Of a stretch of 64,000 nt of DNA, positions 1 to 7,724 are shown piece after piece. The translations under genes were made by a program, and so were the position numbers. The notes below the pieces were generated by a model that worked only from the letters and a program-made list of their open reading frames with translations, was not told where the DNA came from and made no database searches. Source of the DNA: JACDAN01 sp963802375. Its GTDB lineage: Bacteria > Actinomycetota > Thermoleophilia > Gaiellales > Gaiellaceae. How positions within the stretch are numbered: position 1 is the stretch's first letter; each line of letters begins with the position of its first letter. The stretch covers positions 992,001 to 1,056,000 of the forward strand of contig CAWDIJ010000010.1 of NCBI GenBank assembly GCA_963802375.1. The letters run 5' to 3'.

Positions 1-486
1 GGGTGTATCGCCGACTACACGCACATCTGGTGGGACATCCGGCCCCACCCCCGGCTCGGCACCGTGGAGATCCGGATCTGCGACTGCGTCACCCGCGTCG
101 AGGACGCCGTCGCCATCGCGGCGTTTTGCCAGGCGCTGGTGAAGTACTACTGCGAGCTCGCGGAGCAGGAAGGCGGTATCCCCGGCTACCACCGGATCCT
201 GACGACGGAGAACAAGTGGCTCTCGGTGCGCTACGGGCTCGAGGCCCCGATCATGGACCTTCCAACCGGAGCCCGGAACCGCATCGCGATCGCCCAGCTC
301 GTGCGGCGCCGCCTCGACGACATCGAGCCGCACGCGAAGGAGCTCGGCTCGGACGGCGAGCTGGAAGGGATCCGCGAGATCCTGCGCCGCGGCAACGGCT
401 CGGATCGCCAGCTGCGCGTCTACAACGCGAACCGCGACATCGTCGAGGTCGTCCGTGAGATCGCGGACGCCACGGAGGACATCTAG
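1..486 (+). CDS. GCS2-family carboxylate-amine ligase (glutamate-cysteine ligase type 2), C-terminal fragment
   Basis: The frame is open from the first base of the window, so only the last 161 residues are present. The segment HPRLGTVEIRICD near residue 20 is the conserved C-terminal signature of the GCS2 / YbdK family, ATP-dependent ligases that join glutamate and cysteine (gamma-glutamylcysteine, first step to glutathione or related thiols). The frame continues through RNRIAIAQLV and ends normally at a TAG. The substrate cannot be told from this fragment: YbdK-like members have weak or other carboxylate-amine activities. A 58-base spacer or longer follows before the sigma gene. Confidence 0.85.
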   Translation, partial: GCIADYTHIWWDIRPHPRLGTVEIRICDCVTRVEDAVAIAAFCQALVKYYCELAEQEGGIPGYHRILTTENKWLSVRYGLEAPIMDLPTGARNRIAIAQLVRRRLDDIEPHAKELGSDGELEGIREILRRGNGSDRQLRVYNANRDIVEVVREIADATEDI

Positions 487-627
487 GCCGCCCGACGCGA
501 TAACGGCATCGCCCGCTCGGCGTCGAAGCATCAGAGTAGAACCATGGCTCGGGACCCCTCGCCGTCCGAGGCACGTAGACCGGAGGATGGACCTCCGAGA
601 CGCCAGCGTTCGCACAAGGAGCGCGCC

Positions 628-1173
628 ATGGCCGGGTTGCGAGCCGACGAGCGCGCCTGGATCGCGGGCGCCCAGGCGGGGTCGCTGCCCGACCTCGAGG
701 CGCTGTTCCGTGAGCACTGGCCCCGCGCCTACCGCGCCGCGTACCTGGTCGTCCACGACGGCGCAGCGGCCGAGGACATCGCGCAGGAGGCGATGCTGTC
801 CGCGATCCGAACGCTGGACCGATTCGACCGCCGCCGTCCGTTCGGGCCTTGGCTGCACCGGATCGTCGTCAACCGCTCGATCGACTGGGCGCGCGCTCGA
901 ACCCTTCGGGCCGAAGTCGGCGAGCCGCCGCTCGAGCTCGCTGGGTCCGACGGGATCGCCGAAGGGGCGCCCTACTCGCAGCGGCTGCTCGCGGCGCTGG
1001 GTGAGCTGTCGCCGGAGCACCGAGCGGTGATCGTCCTCCGGCACCTGCTGGAGTACACGCCGGGCGAGATCGCGCGGATGCTCGACCTTCCGCGCGGCAC
1101 CGTGAACTCCCGGCTCCGCCGCGGGTTGGACGAGCTGGCCGACCGGCTCGAGGTCGACGAGGAGACGATGTGA
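628..1173 (+). CDS. ECF-type RNA polymerase sigma factor
   Basis: 181-residue sigma-70-family protein of the extracytoplasmic-function class. Region 2 is visible as EDIAQEAMLSAIRTLDRF followed by the DNA-melting segment PWLHRIVVNRSIDWARA. Region 4 carries a helix-turn-helix, GEIARMLDLPRGTVNSRLRR. I chose the ATG at 628 because AAGGAG lies six bases upstream and the family normally begins shortly before region 2. An in-frame ATG at 544 would add an Arg/Pro-rich 28-residue leader. The stop overlaps the GTG of the next gene by four bases, so the two are co-translated. The downstream membrane protein is the likely regulator and the peroxiredoxin a likely co-transcribed target (inference). Confidence 0.92.
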   Translation: MAGLRADERAWIAGAQAGSLPDLEALFREHWPRAYRAAYLVVHDGAAAEDIAQEAMLSAIRTLDRFDRRRPFGPWLHRIVVNRSIDWARARTLRAEVGEPPLELAGSDGIAEGAPYSQRLLAALGELSPEHRAVIVLRHLLEYTPGEIARMLDLPRGTVNSRLRRGLDELADRLEVDEETM

Positions 1174-2366
1174 CCGAGCCGGAGCTTCGCCGCGCGCTGC
1201 TCGGCATCCAGCCACCGGACGAGCTCGGCGCCCAACGGCGGTCGTGGCAGCTGGCGCGTGCCGCGTTCGACGAGCGGGAGCCGACGCCGTGGGCGAGGCG
1301 GCACGCACGCCCGTTGCTCGCAGCTGCCGCCGCCATTGCGCTTGTGGCCGCAGTCCTCAGCCCGCCGGGCCGTGCGGTGATCTCGGACGTCCGCGGGGCA
1401 ATCGGGACGGAGAAGAAGGTGACGAGCGTTCCTCAGACACGCCCGGCGCTCTTCTCCCTGCCGGCTGAAGGACGCGTGCTGGTCACGGCTCCGCGCGGGG
1501 TCTGGGTCGTCGAGGCCAACGGAGCCAAGCGACGGCTCGGCGACTACAACGAGGCGTCGTGGTCGCCGCGCGGGCAGGACGTAGTCACCACCTCCCGTAG
1601 CCAGCTCGCCGCCGTGCGACCGGCCGGCGTCGTTCGCTGGACCCTTGCCCGGCCTCGCGTCCACGACGCCCGGTGGTCGACGAGCGGGCTCCGGATCGCC
1701 TACCTCAGCGGAGCGAACCTCCGCGTCGTCGCAGGCGACAAGACGGGCGACCGGCGCCTCGACGGCGCCGCCGACGTGGCTCCCGCCTGGCGGCCCGGAG
1801 ACCGGCACGTCCTGGCATACGTCGACCCCTCGAGGACCCTGAGAGTGCGGGAGACCGACACCGGGCGGACGCTCTGGAGCGCGAGGGTTCGCGCAACGCC
1901 GGCGCACCTCGAATGGTCCGCGGACGGGCAACGGCTGCTCACGGTTGTCCCGCTTTCTCCGAGCCGGTTCGCTCTCACCGTTTACGACGAGGCCGGCCGC
2001 CGCCTGCAGTCGCTCCCGCTTCCCGGTGTCTTCGCCGATGCGGCGTTCGCGCCGGACGACCACCGCATCGCGCTGGTCCGCAGAGAGCGGGTGGAGAACG
2101 GCGTGGCGAGCGAGCTCCTCGTCCTGGACGGGGACAGCATCCGCGCACAGACACCCGTCTTCAGCGGCCAAGGCCGGTTCGCCGACGTCGCGTGGTCACC
2201 GGGCGGCCGGTGGCTGCTCCTGGGTTGGCAGAGCGCCGACCAGTGGCTGTTCATCCGCTCGACGGCGGTCGAGAAGATCAAGGCGGTCTCGAGTCTCGCG
2301 CAGCAGTTCGATCCGGACGGGACCGGGCCGTTCCCTCGAATCGAAGGCTGGTGCTGCCCGGGTTAG
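1170..2366 (+). CDS. Membrane-anchored TolB/WD40-like beta-propeller protein, probable anti-sigma partner
   Basis: 398 residues, GTG start overlapping the sigma-factor stop (GTGA). A short cytoplasmic N-terminus is followed by one membrane helix at about residues 48-64. The large outside part contains repeated blades with motifs of the type WSPRGQDVV, WSTSGLRIAYLS, WSADGQRLL, FAPDDHRIALV and WSPGGRWLLLGW, as in TolB / WD40-like propellers. The arrangement (ECF sigma, then single-pass protein with an extracytoplasmic sensor) fits an anti-sigma factor, but no zinc-binding anti-sigma motif is seen, so the role is inferred from position. It ends nine bases before the selenoprotein start. Confidence 0.75.
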   Translation: MTEPELRRALLGIQPPDELGAQRRSWQLARAAFDEREPTPWARRHARPLLAAAAAIALVAAVLSPPGRAVISDVRGAIGTEKKVTSVPQTRPALFSLPAEGRVLVTAPRGVWVVEANGAKRRLGDYNEASWSPRGQDVVTTSRSQLAAVRPAGVVRWTLARPRVHDARWSTSGLRIAYLSGANLRVVAGDKTGDRRLDGAADVAPAWRPGDRHVLAYVDPSRTLRVRETDTGRTLWSARVRATPAHLEWSADGQRLLTVVPLSPSRFALTVYDEAGRRLQSLPLPGVFADAAFAPDDHRIALVRRERVENGVASELLVLDGDSIRAQTPVFSGQGRFADVAWSPGGRWLLLGWQSADQWLFIRSTAVEKIKAVSSLAQQFDPDGTGPFPRIEGWCCPG

Positions 2367-2375
2367 GCTCCGGCC

Positions 2376-2846
2376 GTGCTCGCGACCGGCGACCGGATCC
2401 CCGACGTCGACGTGTGGCTCGCGCCCCGCGAAGGCGTCTCGCTCCACGATCTCGTCTCCGAGGGCTCGATCCTCGTCCTCTTCTATCTCTTCGACTGGTC
2501 GGGCACCTGAACGAACGAGATGGAGCTCCTGCGTGACAGGAGCATGGAGTTCGAGGATGCCGGCGTTCGGATCATGGCGGCCTCGCGCGACTCGGCGTGG
2601 TCACACGTCGCGTGGATGCAGGCGCTCGACCTGAACTTCCCGCTGCTCTCGGACTGGAACGGCGACGCGGTGCGCGGGTTCGGGATCGCGCGGGACTATC
2701 GGGGGATGCGCGACGTCGCGCAGCGGGCCGCGTTCCTGATCGATACCGACGGTACGGTCCGAGGCGCATGGGCCTACGAGGACGGCGACGTTCCGGACGT
2801 GGACGAGCTGCTCGCGGCCGCGCGGGCCTTGTCGGACTCGTCCTAG
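2376..2846 (+). CDS. Peroxiredoxin-like redoxin with in-frame TGA at the catalytic position: candidate selenoprotein
   Basis: A GTG at 2376, nine bases after the preceding stop, opens a frame that runs through one TGA (2508-2510, codon 45) to a stop at 2846, giving 156 residues, the usual length of BCP/AhpC-TSA peroxiredoxins. Before the TGA it reads GDRIPDVDVWLAP and LVLFYLFDWSGT. After it come TNEMELLRDR, the fold core FPLLSDWNGDAVRGFGI and QRAAFLIDTDGTVRG. In Cys-containing relatives the peroxidatic cysteine occupies exactly the TGA codon (T-C-T-x-E). No cysteine exists elsewhere in the protein, so without selenocysteine it would have no redox centre. A hairpin at 2525-2543 fits a bacterial SECIS. 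Standard gene callers would start at the ATG at 2520 and lose the active site. A nonsense mutation or base-call error is the alternative. Confidence 0.82.
2508..2553 (+). promoter_or_regulatory. Candidate bacterial SECIS element (TGA plus downstream hairpin)
   Basis: The TGA at 2508-2510 is followed by a perfect 7-bp stem, GCTCCTG (2525-2531) with CAGGAGC (2537-2543), closing a five-base loop CGTGA (2532-2536). The loop begins 21 bases after the TGA, inside the spacing known for SelB-binding hairpins in bacterial mRNAs, and has G then U at loop positions 2-3, the conserved feature of that class. A weaker lower stem CGAA/TTCG (2512-2515 with 2550-2553) could extend it back to the TGA. The bulged U found in some SECIS elements is not evident. 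Confidence 0.65.
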
Positions 2847-4333
2847 CCGTCTACCTCGCCGCCGGAGTCGTCTCGACCTGGCCGGCACTGCAGGACGCGA
2901 GGTCGGATTTCCTCGCGGAGGGGTTGGAGGGCCTGCCCGGCGCGGCAGCTCCCGGTGACCACCTTCAGACGGTGTGGCAGCTCTGGCTCCCGGGCCACCA
3001 GCTGGGTCGCGGAGCGGCGCCGTGGCTCGATCCCTACAGCTTCCAGCCCGAGGTGGAACCGCGGGCGAATTTCGCCGGCTGGCCGTTTGGCGTCGCGTTC
3101 GGGCCGCTGAAGGCCCTGTTCGGGACGGTCGTCGCCTGGAACGTCTTCGTACTACTTGGCTACATCGGAGCCGGGGGCCTGACGTTCCTCTGGCTCCGGT
3201 CGCTCGGGCTCGGTGTCGGCGCCTCGCTGGCCGGCGGGTTTGTGTTCGCGCTCGCGCCGTACCGGGCGGTGCAGGGCGGCGCCGGCCACCTGCTTGCGTG
3301 GGTCGGGATGCTGCTTCCGCTCTCGCTCTGGGCGTGGGAGCGCCGCCTGTACTGGCTGACCGCCGCAGCCCTGGCGTCGATACCGCTCTCCGGGCAGGTG
3401 CACCTGGCGCTCGGGGCGCTGCCGTTCGTCGTCGCGTACGCGCTGGTGCGGGGCGGCGACCGGCGCTGGGCCGGAGGCGCGTTGGCGGCCGGCGTCGCCG
3501 CCGGGATCCTCGTCTGGGCGGCTTCGATCCGCGGCTCCATCGGCTCGCGCTCGTTCGCCCAGGTGGAGCGCTACTCGGCTGACCTGGCGGACTTCATCTC
3601 ACGAGATCCCCGCCACGGCCTCGAGCCGTTCGTCTTCATCGGCTGGCTCGTGCCGCTCCTGGCGCTCGTGGGGCTTGTGTTCCATGTAACGAGAACCACG
3701 GTTTTTCTCGCCTCCTCGGCCCTCATCGCCTCGCTCCTCGCGCTGGGAGCCAACCTTCCCGGATACCAGGCGGTGTGGGATGCCCTTCCCGGACTGGGCA
3801 GCACCCGCGTCCCCGGCAGATTGATGCCGATCGCCTGTCTTGCGATCGCCGGGCTCGCGGCGTTCGGGGTCAAGGAACTTGGTCGTCACATGGAACACAA
3901 GCTCGCGGGGGCTGCCGCTGGGGCCGTGGTCTTGGCGCTCGTCGCGGTCGACCTCCGCGCCGGCGTCACGGCCTACCGGCCTACCGCCGCAGACGAGGGA
4001 AATCGCGCGTATGCGGCCCTACGCCGTGAAGCGGGCGGGCGCCTGCTGGAGATGCCCGTCCACACGCCGGACCGCCAGGAAGCGAGCGTCTACCTCTACT
4101 ACGCGATGCAGGCGCCCCGCGAACGGCCCGCCGGCTACTCGACCATCGCGCCGAAGGAGGCCGCCCGAGTCCTGCGCGAGCTCCAGCCGTGCGCGGACGC
4201 GCGCCATCTGGCGGAGCTGGGTGTCCGGTACCTCGCCGTCTACGGCCGTCCGAGGTGCGGCGTCGGCGGCCGGCTCCGCGCCCGCGACGGCCCGGTCGCG
4301 CTGTACGAGGCGTACATCCCCGTAGGCTTCTAG
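2768..4333 (+). CDS. Polytopic membrane protein, GT-C-fold glycosyltransferase-like
   Basis: About 521 residues with many membrane helices (for example LVGLVLAVYLAAGVVSTW, NVFVLLGYIGAGGLTFLWL, ASLAGGFVFALAPY, PLLALVGLVFHV). After the first helix a loop with GDHLQTVWQLW holds an acidic residue placed like the catalytic Asp of GT-C and YfhO-type enzymes; VPGRLMPIACLAIAGLAAFG and a soluble C-terminal part follow. A role in transferring sugars from lipid carriers is only a fold-level guess. The start is uncertain: the ATG at 2768 is the last usable one before the first helix but overlaps the peroxiredoxin by 79 bases and gives an Arg-rich leader. Two inverted copies of a short repeat (3674-3693 and 3884-3901) lie within the coding sequence. 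Confidence 0.6.
   Translation: MGLRGRRRSGRGRAARGRAGLVGLVLAVYLAAGVVSTWPALQDARSDFLAEGLEGLPGAAAPGDHLQTVWQLWLPGHQLGRGAAPWLDPYSFQPEVEPRANFAGWPFGVAFGPLKALFGTVVAWNVFVLLGYIGAGGLTFLWLRSLGLGVGASLAGGFVFALAPYRAVQGGAGHLLAWVGMLLPLSLWAWERRLYWLTAAALASIPLSGQVHLALGALPFVVAYALVRGGDRRWAGGALAAGVAAGILVWAASIRGSIGSRSFAQVERYSADLADFISRDPRHGLEPFVFIGWLVPLLALVGLVFHVTRTTVFLASSALIASLLALGANLPGYQAVWDALPGLGSTRVPGRLMPIACLAIAGLAAFGVKELGRHMEHKLAGAAAGAVVLALVAVDLRAGVTAYRPTAADEGNRAYAALRREAGGRLLEMPVHTPDRQEASVYLYYAMQAPRERPAGYSTIAPKEAARVLRELQPCADARHLAELGVRYLAVYGRPRCGVGGRLRARDGPVALYEAYIPVGF
3674..3693 (+). repeat. Short palindromic-repeat arm (CTTGTGTTCCATG family), copy a
   Basis: CTTGTGTTCCATGTAACGAG, immediately followed by a small hairpin (CGAGAA / TTCTCG, 3690-3708). 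The same 13-base core plus adjacent hairpin recurs at 45764 and, inverted, at 3884-3901 and 45840-45857. Here it lies inside a coding sequence and is translated as LVFHVT. Confidence 0.55.
3884..3901 (-). repeat. Short palindromic-repeat arm (CTTGTGTTCCATG family), copy b, inverted
   Basis: CGTCACATGGAACACAAG, whose reverse complement matches copy a at 17 of 18 positions. It is translated within the membrane protein as RHMEHK. The inverted pair a/b brackets about 190 bases of apparently genuine coding sequence, so this is not a simple insertion between terminal repeats. Confidence 0.55.
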
Positions 4334-4335
4334 AC

Positions 4336-4646
4336 GTGGAGCTCGAGAGCTACACGTTCGTGCTCTTGCGCCGTGGACCGCGCGCCGACGAGTTCGCCGA
4401 GCCGAGCTGGAAGACCTCCAGACGGGGCACCTCGCGTTTCTCGGACGCATGCACGACGAGGGTCACATGCTGCTGGCGGGGCCCTTCCGCGACCAGGAGG
4501 ATGAGACGATGCGTGGCCTCTGCGTCTACCGGACGAGCATCGAGGAGACGAAGCGTCTGATCGCCGACGGCGACCCTTCGGTGCGCGTCGGCCGCATGTC
4601 CGTCGAGGTGATGACCTGGCTCACCCGGAAGGGTGCGCTCGGCTGA
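4336..4646 (+). pseudogene. YciI-family protein, frame broken by one base
   Basis: A GTG at 4336 opens with ELESYTFVLLRRGPRADEFAE. The homology then continues one frame over as ELEDLQTGHLAFLGRMHDEG, then LLAGPFRDQEDETMRGLCVYR and MSVEVMTWLTRKGALG, ending at 4646. The switch (about 4396-4404) is explained by one missing base. YciI-like proteins are small dimeric alpha/beta-barrel proteins of about 100 residues with mostly unknown roles; the intact length here would be about 103. Either a recent pseudogene or a sequence error. Its stop overlaps the start of the next gene. Confidence 0.7.
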
Positions 4647-5278
4647 CCGACGAGCGACTCGTCCGGGGTGAGGACGGCGTCACTCGCTGCTTCTGGGGCT
4701 CCTCGCCGCCCGAGTATCAGGCTTACCACGACGCGGAGTGGGGCTTTCCGGTCGACGACGACCGCCGTCTCTTCGAGAAGCTCGTCCTCGAGGGGTTCCA
4801 GTCCGGCCTGTCCTGGCTGACGATCCTGCGGAAGCGCGACAACTTCCGGCAGGCGTTCGCCGGGTTCGACTTCGAGCAGTCGCCCGGTTCGGCGACAAGG
4901 ACGTGCAGCGGCTGCTCGGAGACGCAGGCATCGTCCGCCACCGCGGCAAGATCGAGGCGGCGATCAACAACGCCCAGCGCGCCGTCGAGCTCGTGGACGA
5001 GGAGGGCTCGCTCGCGGCCTACGTGTGGCGCTTCGAGCCCGATGACTCCAAGCCGGCCGAAGCGACTGACGTGGGACGTGCTCATGGAGATGGCGCAGAC
5101 GCCGGAGTCGAAGGCGCTCGCGAAGGACCTGAAGAAACGAGGCTGGCGCTTCGTCGGGCCGACGACGGTCTATGCGTTCATGCAGGCGATGGGCCTCGTG
5201 AACGACCACCTGCACGGATGCGACGCGCGCGACGCGGCCGAGCTCGCCCGAGCCGAGTTCGACCGGCCCAGCCTCTAG
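4643..5278 (+). pseudogene. tag: DNA-3-methyladenine glycosylase I, two compensating frame breaks
   Basis: The Tag family excises 3-methyladenine from alkylated DNA. Frame 2 gives TRCFWGSSPPEYQAYHDAEW and LEGFQSGLSWLTILRKRDNF. At about 4877-4880 the homology drops one frame (FEQ/VARFGDKDVQRLLGDAGI, one missing base) and runs through IVRHRGKIEAAINNAQ to WRFEP. At about 5041-5050 it returns to the first frame (SRPKRLTWDVLMEM), giving KDLKKRGWRFVGPTTVYAFM and VNDHLHGC. The overall length of about 210 residues is normal for Tag. No ATG/GTG fits the start; a CTG at 4643 overlapping the previous stop is possible. The middle segment would be mistranslated unless the breaks are sequencing errors. Confidence 0.75.
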
Positions 5279-5317
5279 TCCCTTCTCAAAGGCGTCCGCC
5301 GTCTCTATCGTCTGTGG

Positions 5318-6670
5318 ATGACGTGGGGAGCGACCGGATTCTCGCTGCCGGCGCTCGAGCTCTTCCCTGACTCGGCCGCGAGAGACGACGGAGAGCTCTC
5401 GCTCGGTGGTGTCACGGCGTCGCGGCTCGCCGAGGAGTTCGGCACGCCACTCGTCGTCTACTGCGAGCAGACGCTCCTCGCGCACGCCGAGGCGTATCGC
5501 CGCTCTGCCCCTGACGCGCTCCTGCTCTACAGCGTCAAGGCGTTTCCAAGCGTGGCGATCCTCGAGCTCGTCGCCGGCGCGGGCTACGGCGCCGACGTCT
5601 CTACGGCCGGCGAGCTCGCGTTTGCGCTCCGCGCGGGCATCCCGGGAGATCGGATCGTGCTCCACGGGAACAACAAGAGCGACGAGGAGCTTGCCGCCGC
5701 TGCAGCGGCCGACGCCCGCTACGTCGTTCTCGACGCCCCAGACGAGGTTGAGCGGGCTGCCACGGCAGGAGTCGAACGAGTGCTGGTCCGCGTGACCCCC
5801 GGGATCGAGGCAGAGACGCATGCGGCGATCACGACCGGCCATCGCGGCTCGAAGTTCGGGCTGCCGCCCGAAGATGCTCTCGAGGCGATCGACGCGGCTC
5901 GCGGCACGGGCCTCGAGGTCGCCGGCCTGCACGTTCACATTGGCTCCCAGCTGCTCGAGACGGCAGCTGTACGGACGACCATCGCCTGGCTGGCGGCCTT
6001 CGCAACCGAGTGTCGGACGCGCCTCGGTTGGGTGCCAGGCACCATCGACCTCGGCGGCGGCCTCGGCGTCCAGCACGTCCTCAAGGAGGAGGCGCCCTCG
6101 ATCGAGGCCTTCATGGGTGCGCTGATCGAACGAATCGCGGAGGAGTGGGAGCGGCACGAGCTTCCGAATGCCGACCTCGTGCTCGAGCCCGGGCGCTCGC
6201 TCGTCGGACGAGCGGGTGTGACGCTCTACAGAGTCGGCGTCGTCAAGCGCGCAAGCGAACGTGTCACATACGTTGCGATCGACGGAGGCATGTCGGACAA
6301 CCCACGACCGCAGCTGTACGGCGCTTTGTACAGCGCGATCGTCGCCGATCGGATCAACGATCCGCCGACCGGCGTCTTCTCGGTCTGCGGCAAGCACTGC
6401 GAGTCCGGGGACGTCCTCATCGACGGAGTCCGGCTCGCGTCTCCGCGGCGCGGAGATGTCCTCGCAGTGCCCGCAACCGGTGCGTACACGCTTGCGATGT
6501 CTTCGAACTACAACGCGGTGCCGCGCCCGGCCGCCGTCCTCGTCTCCGAGGGTGAGGCGCGATTGATTCGCCGACGCGAGTCGATCGAGGACTTGCTCGG
6601 CCTAGAAGCTCAGTCGGTCGACAGCTCAGCTCTCACCGCCGGCGCCGTGACCGACGCGGCCGGCAAGTAG
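5318..6670 (+). CDS. lysA: Diaminopimelate decarboxylase
   Basis: 450-residue PLP enzyme that decarboxylates meso-diaminopimelate to L-lysine, the last step of the pathway. The PLP-binding lysine is K74 in YSVKAFPS. Family landmarks follow in order: LHGNNKSDEEL, LHVHIGSQ, IDLGGGLGVQ (phosphate-binding glycines), LEPGRSLVG, the active-site VCGKHCESGD (cysteine near residue 361) and ATGAYTLAMSSNYN. Length is typical (about 420-450). The ATG at 5318 is used; no clear Shine-Dalgarno sequence precedes it. It is flanked by unrelated small genes and is not in a lysine operon here. Confidence 0.95.
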   Translation: MTWGATGFSLPALELFPDSAARDDGELSLGGVTASRLAEEFGTPLVVYCEQTLLAHAEAYRRSAPDALLLYSVKAFPSVAILELVAGAGYGADVSTAGELAFALRAGIPGDRIVLHGNNKSDEELAAAAAADARYVVLDAPDEVERAATAGVERVLVRVTPGIEAETHAAITTGHRGSKFGLPPEDALEAIDAARGTGLEVAGLHVHIGSQLLETAAVRTTIAWLAAFATECRTRLGWVPGTIDLGGGLGVQHVLKEEAPSIEAFMGALIERIAEEWERHELPNADLVLEPGRSLVGRAGVTLYRVGVVKRASERVTYVAIDGGMSDNPRPQLYGALYSAIVADRINDPPTGVFSVCGKHCESGDVLIDGVRLASPRRGDVLAVPATGAYTLAMSSNYNAVPRPAAVLVSEGEARLIRRRESIEDLLGLEAQSVDSSALTAGAVTDAAGK

Positions 6671-6731
6671 CGTCACTTCGAGCCCGCCGCCGGGCTAGCT
6701 CCGTCCGGCCAGAGAGGTACCGTCGTTTGTC

Positions 6732-7115
6732 GTGCTGCTCGCCTTGCTCGTCGTCTGGCTGCTGCTCGCCCTCGCGTTCGCGATTACCGCCTGGATCCTG
6801 CCCGGCATGGACATCTCAGGCGGATTTTGGTCCTACCTCTGGGTCTCGGCTCTCTTCGCCATCGTCAACGCGATCGCCGCGGCGGTGCTGCTGCGGTTTG
6901 CTCCAGCGGTGCGGTCGCCTCTGGTCCTAGGGCTACTCGCACTGTTCCTCAGTGCGCTCATGCTCGCCATCACCGACTCGATCTCGGACTCGCTCACGAT
7001 CGACGACTTCTGGTGGACGACGGTATGGGCCGCGATCATCCTCGCGATCGTCACGGCCTTCATCGAGGCCCTCGTCTTCATGCTCTTGCTCCGTAGAGCC
7101 GAGCGGACGGCTTAG
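6732..7115 (+). CDS. Small four-helix membrane protein, phage-holin superfamily IV / YvlD-like
   Basis: 127 residues from a GTG. Four hydrophobic helices are visible: LLALLVVWLLLALAFAITAW, LWVSALFAIVNAIAAAVLLR, LVLGLLALFLSALMLAITD and WAAIILAIVTAFIEALVFML, with the short motif ISDSLTIDDFWW between helices three and four. This pattern matches the family annotated as mycobacterial holin superfamily IV (YvlD), chromosomal membrane proteins whose function is not established. No lysin gene is nearby, so I do not infer a phage origin. Confidence 0.7.
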   Translation: MLLALLVVWLLLALAFAITAWILPGMDISGGFWSYLWVSALFAIVNAIAAAVLLRFAPAVRSPLVLGLLALFLSALMLAITDSISDSLTIDDFWWTTVWAAIILAIVTAFIEALVFMLLLRRAERTA

Positions 7116-7146
7116 CGCACGAGGCTGCGCGGTCCGCCGCTGAAGC

Positions 7147-7710
7147 TTGGAGTACTTCTTCTACTGCCGCGATAAGCCGGGCAAAGTCGAACTGCGGACG
7201 CAGCTTCTCGAGGCCCATTGGTCCTTCATGGACGGCTACGCCGAGGGAATGATCGCCCGCGGCCCGACGCTTGCCGGCGACGGCGTCACGCCGACCGGGA
7301 GCCTGCACATCGTCGACCTGCCCGATGCGGAGGCGGCAAGGGTGTTCGCGTTCGAGGAGCCGAACTACAGGGCCGGGGTGTACGCCGAGGTGTTCGTGAG
7401 GCGCTGGCGGAACGCGCTCGGGCTGACCATGTGGCAGTTCGCGGGAGAGCCCGAGAGCGTGCGGTTTCTGGTCATTGCCCACGGAAAGCCGAACCAGGAC
7501 GACGGTGGCTGGGACCTGGCCGCCCTCAGCGATCGCCTGATCGTGTGCGGACCGCTACTCGCCGAGGACGGCTCAACCTGGGTCGGCGACGCGCTCGCAG
7601 TCGAGTCCCCCTCCGTTGCTGCCGTCGAGGAATTCCTCGACCTCCCTGGGCGAGCACGGCTCTACGAGCACGTCGAGATCCACCGCTGGCAGTTCGGCGG
7701 GCGCGACTGA
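7147..7710 (+). CDS. Tandem YciI-like domain protein
   Basis: 187 residues from a TTG. Two repeats of the small alpha/beta-barrel YciI fold follow each other: first EYFFYCRDKPGKVELRTQ...HWSFMDGYAEGMIARGPTL, second VRFLVIAHGKPNQDDGGWD...LSDRLIVCGPLL. Each half contains the YciI-type segments for an early beta strand, a helix and a GPxL turn, and the halves end in similar (R)RW(R/Q) motifs. Single-domain YciI proteins form dimers, so this gene probably encodes a built-in pseudo-dimer. The biochemical role is unknown. A frame-broken single-domain relative lies at 4336-4646. Confidence 0.7.
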   Translation: MEYFFYCRDKPGKVELRTQLLEAHWSFMDGYAEGMIARGPTLAGDGVTPTGSLHIVDLPDAEAARVFAFEEPNYRAGVYAEVFVRRWRNALGLTMWQFAGEPESVRFLVIAHGKPNQDDGGWDLAALSDRLIVCGPLLAEDGSTWVGDALAVESPSVAAVEEFLDLPGRARLYEHVEIHRWQFGGRD

Positions 7711-7724
7711 GACGAGCGACCGAA

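Noticed and set aside
2520..2846. Short redoxin beginning at the ATG at 2520
   Set aside because: This start omits the N-terminal strands and active-site region that are present in frame upstream of the TGA; homology continues through the TGA.
3674..3901. MITE inserted into the membrane-protein gene between its inverted arms
   Set aside because: The 190 bases between the arms read as conserved-looking coding sequence (PGRLMPIACLAIAGLAAFG), not as a non-coding element.
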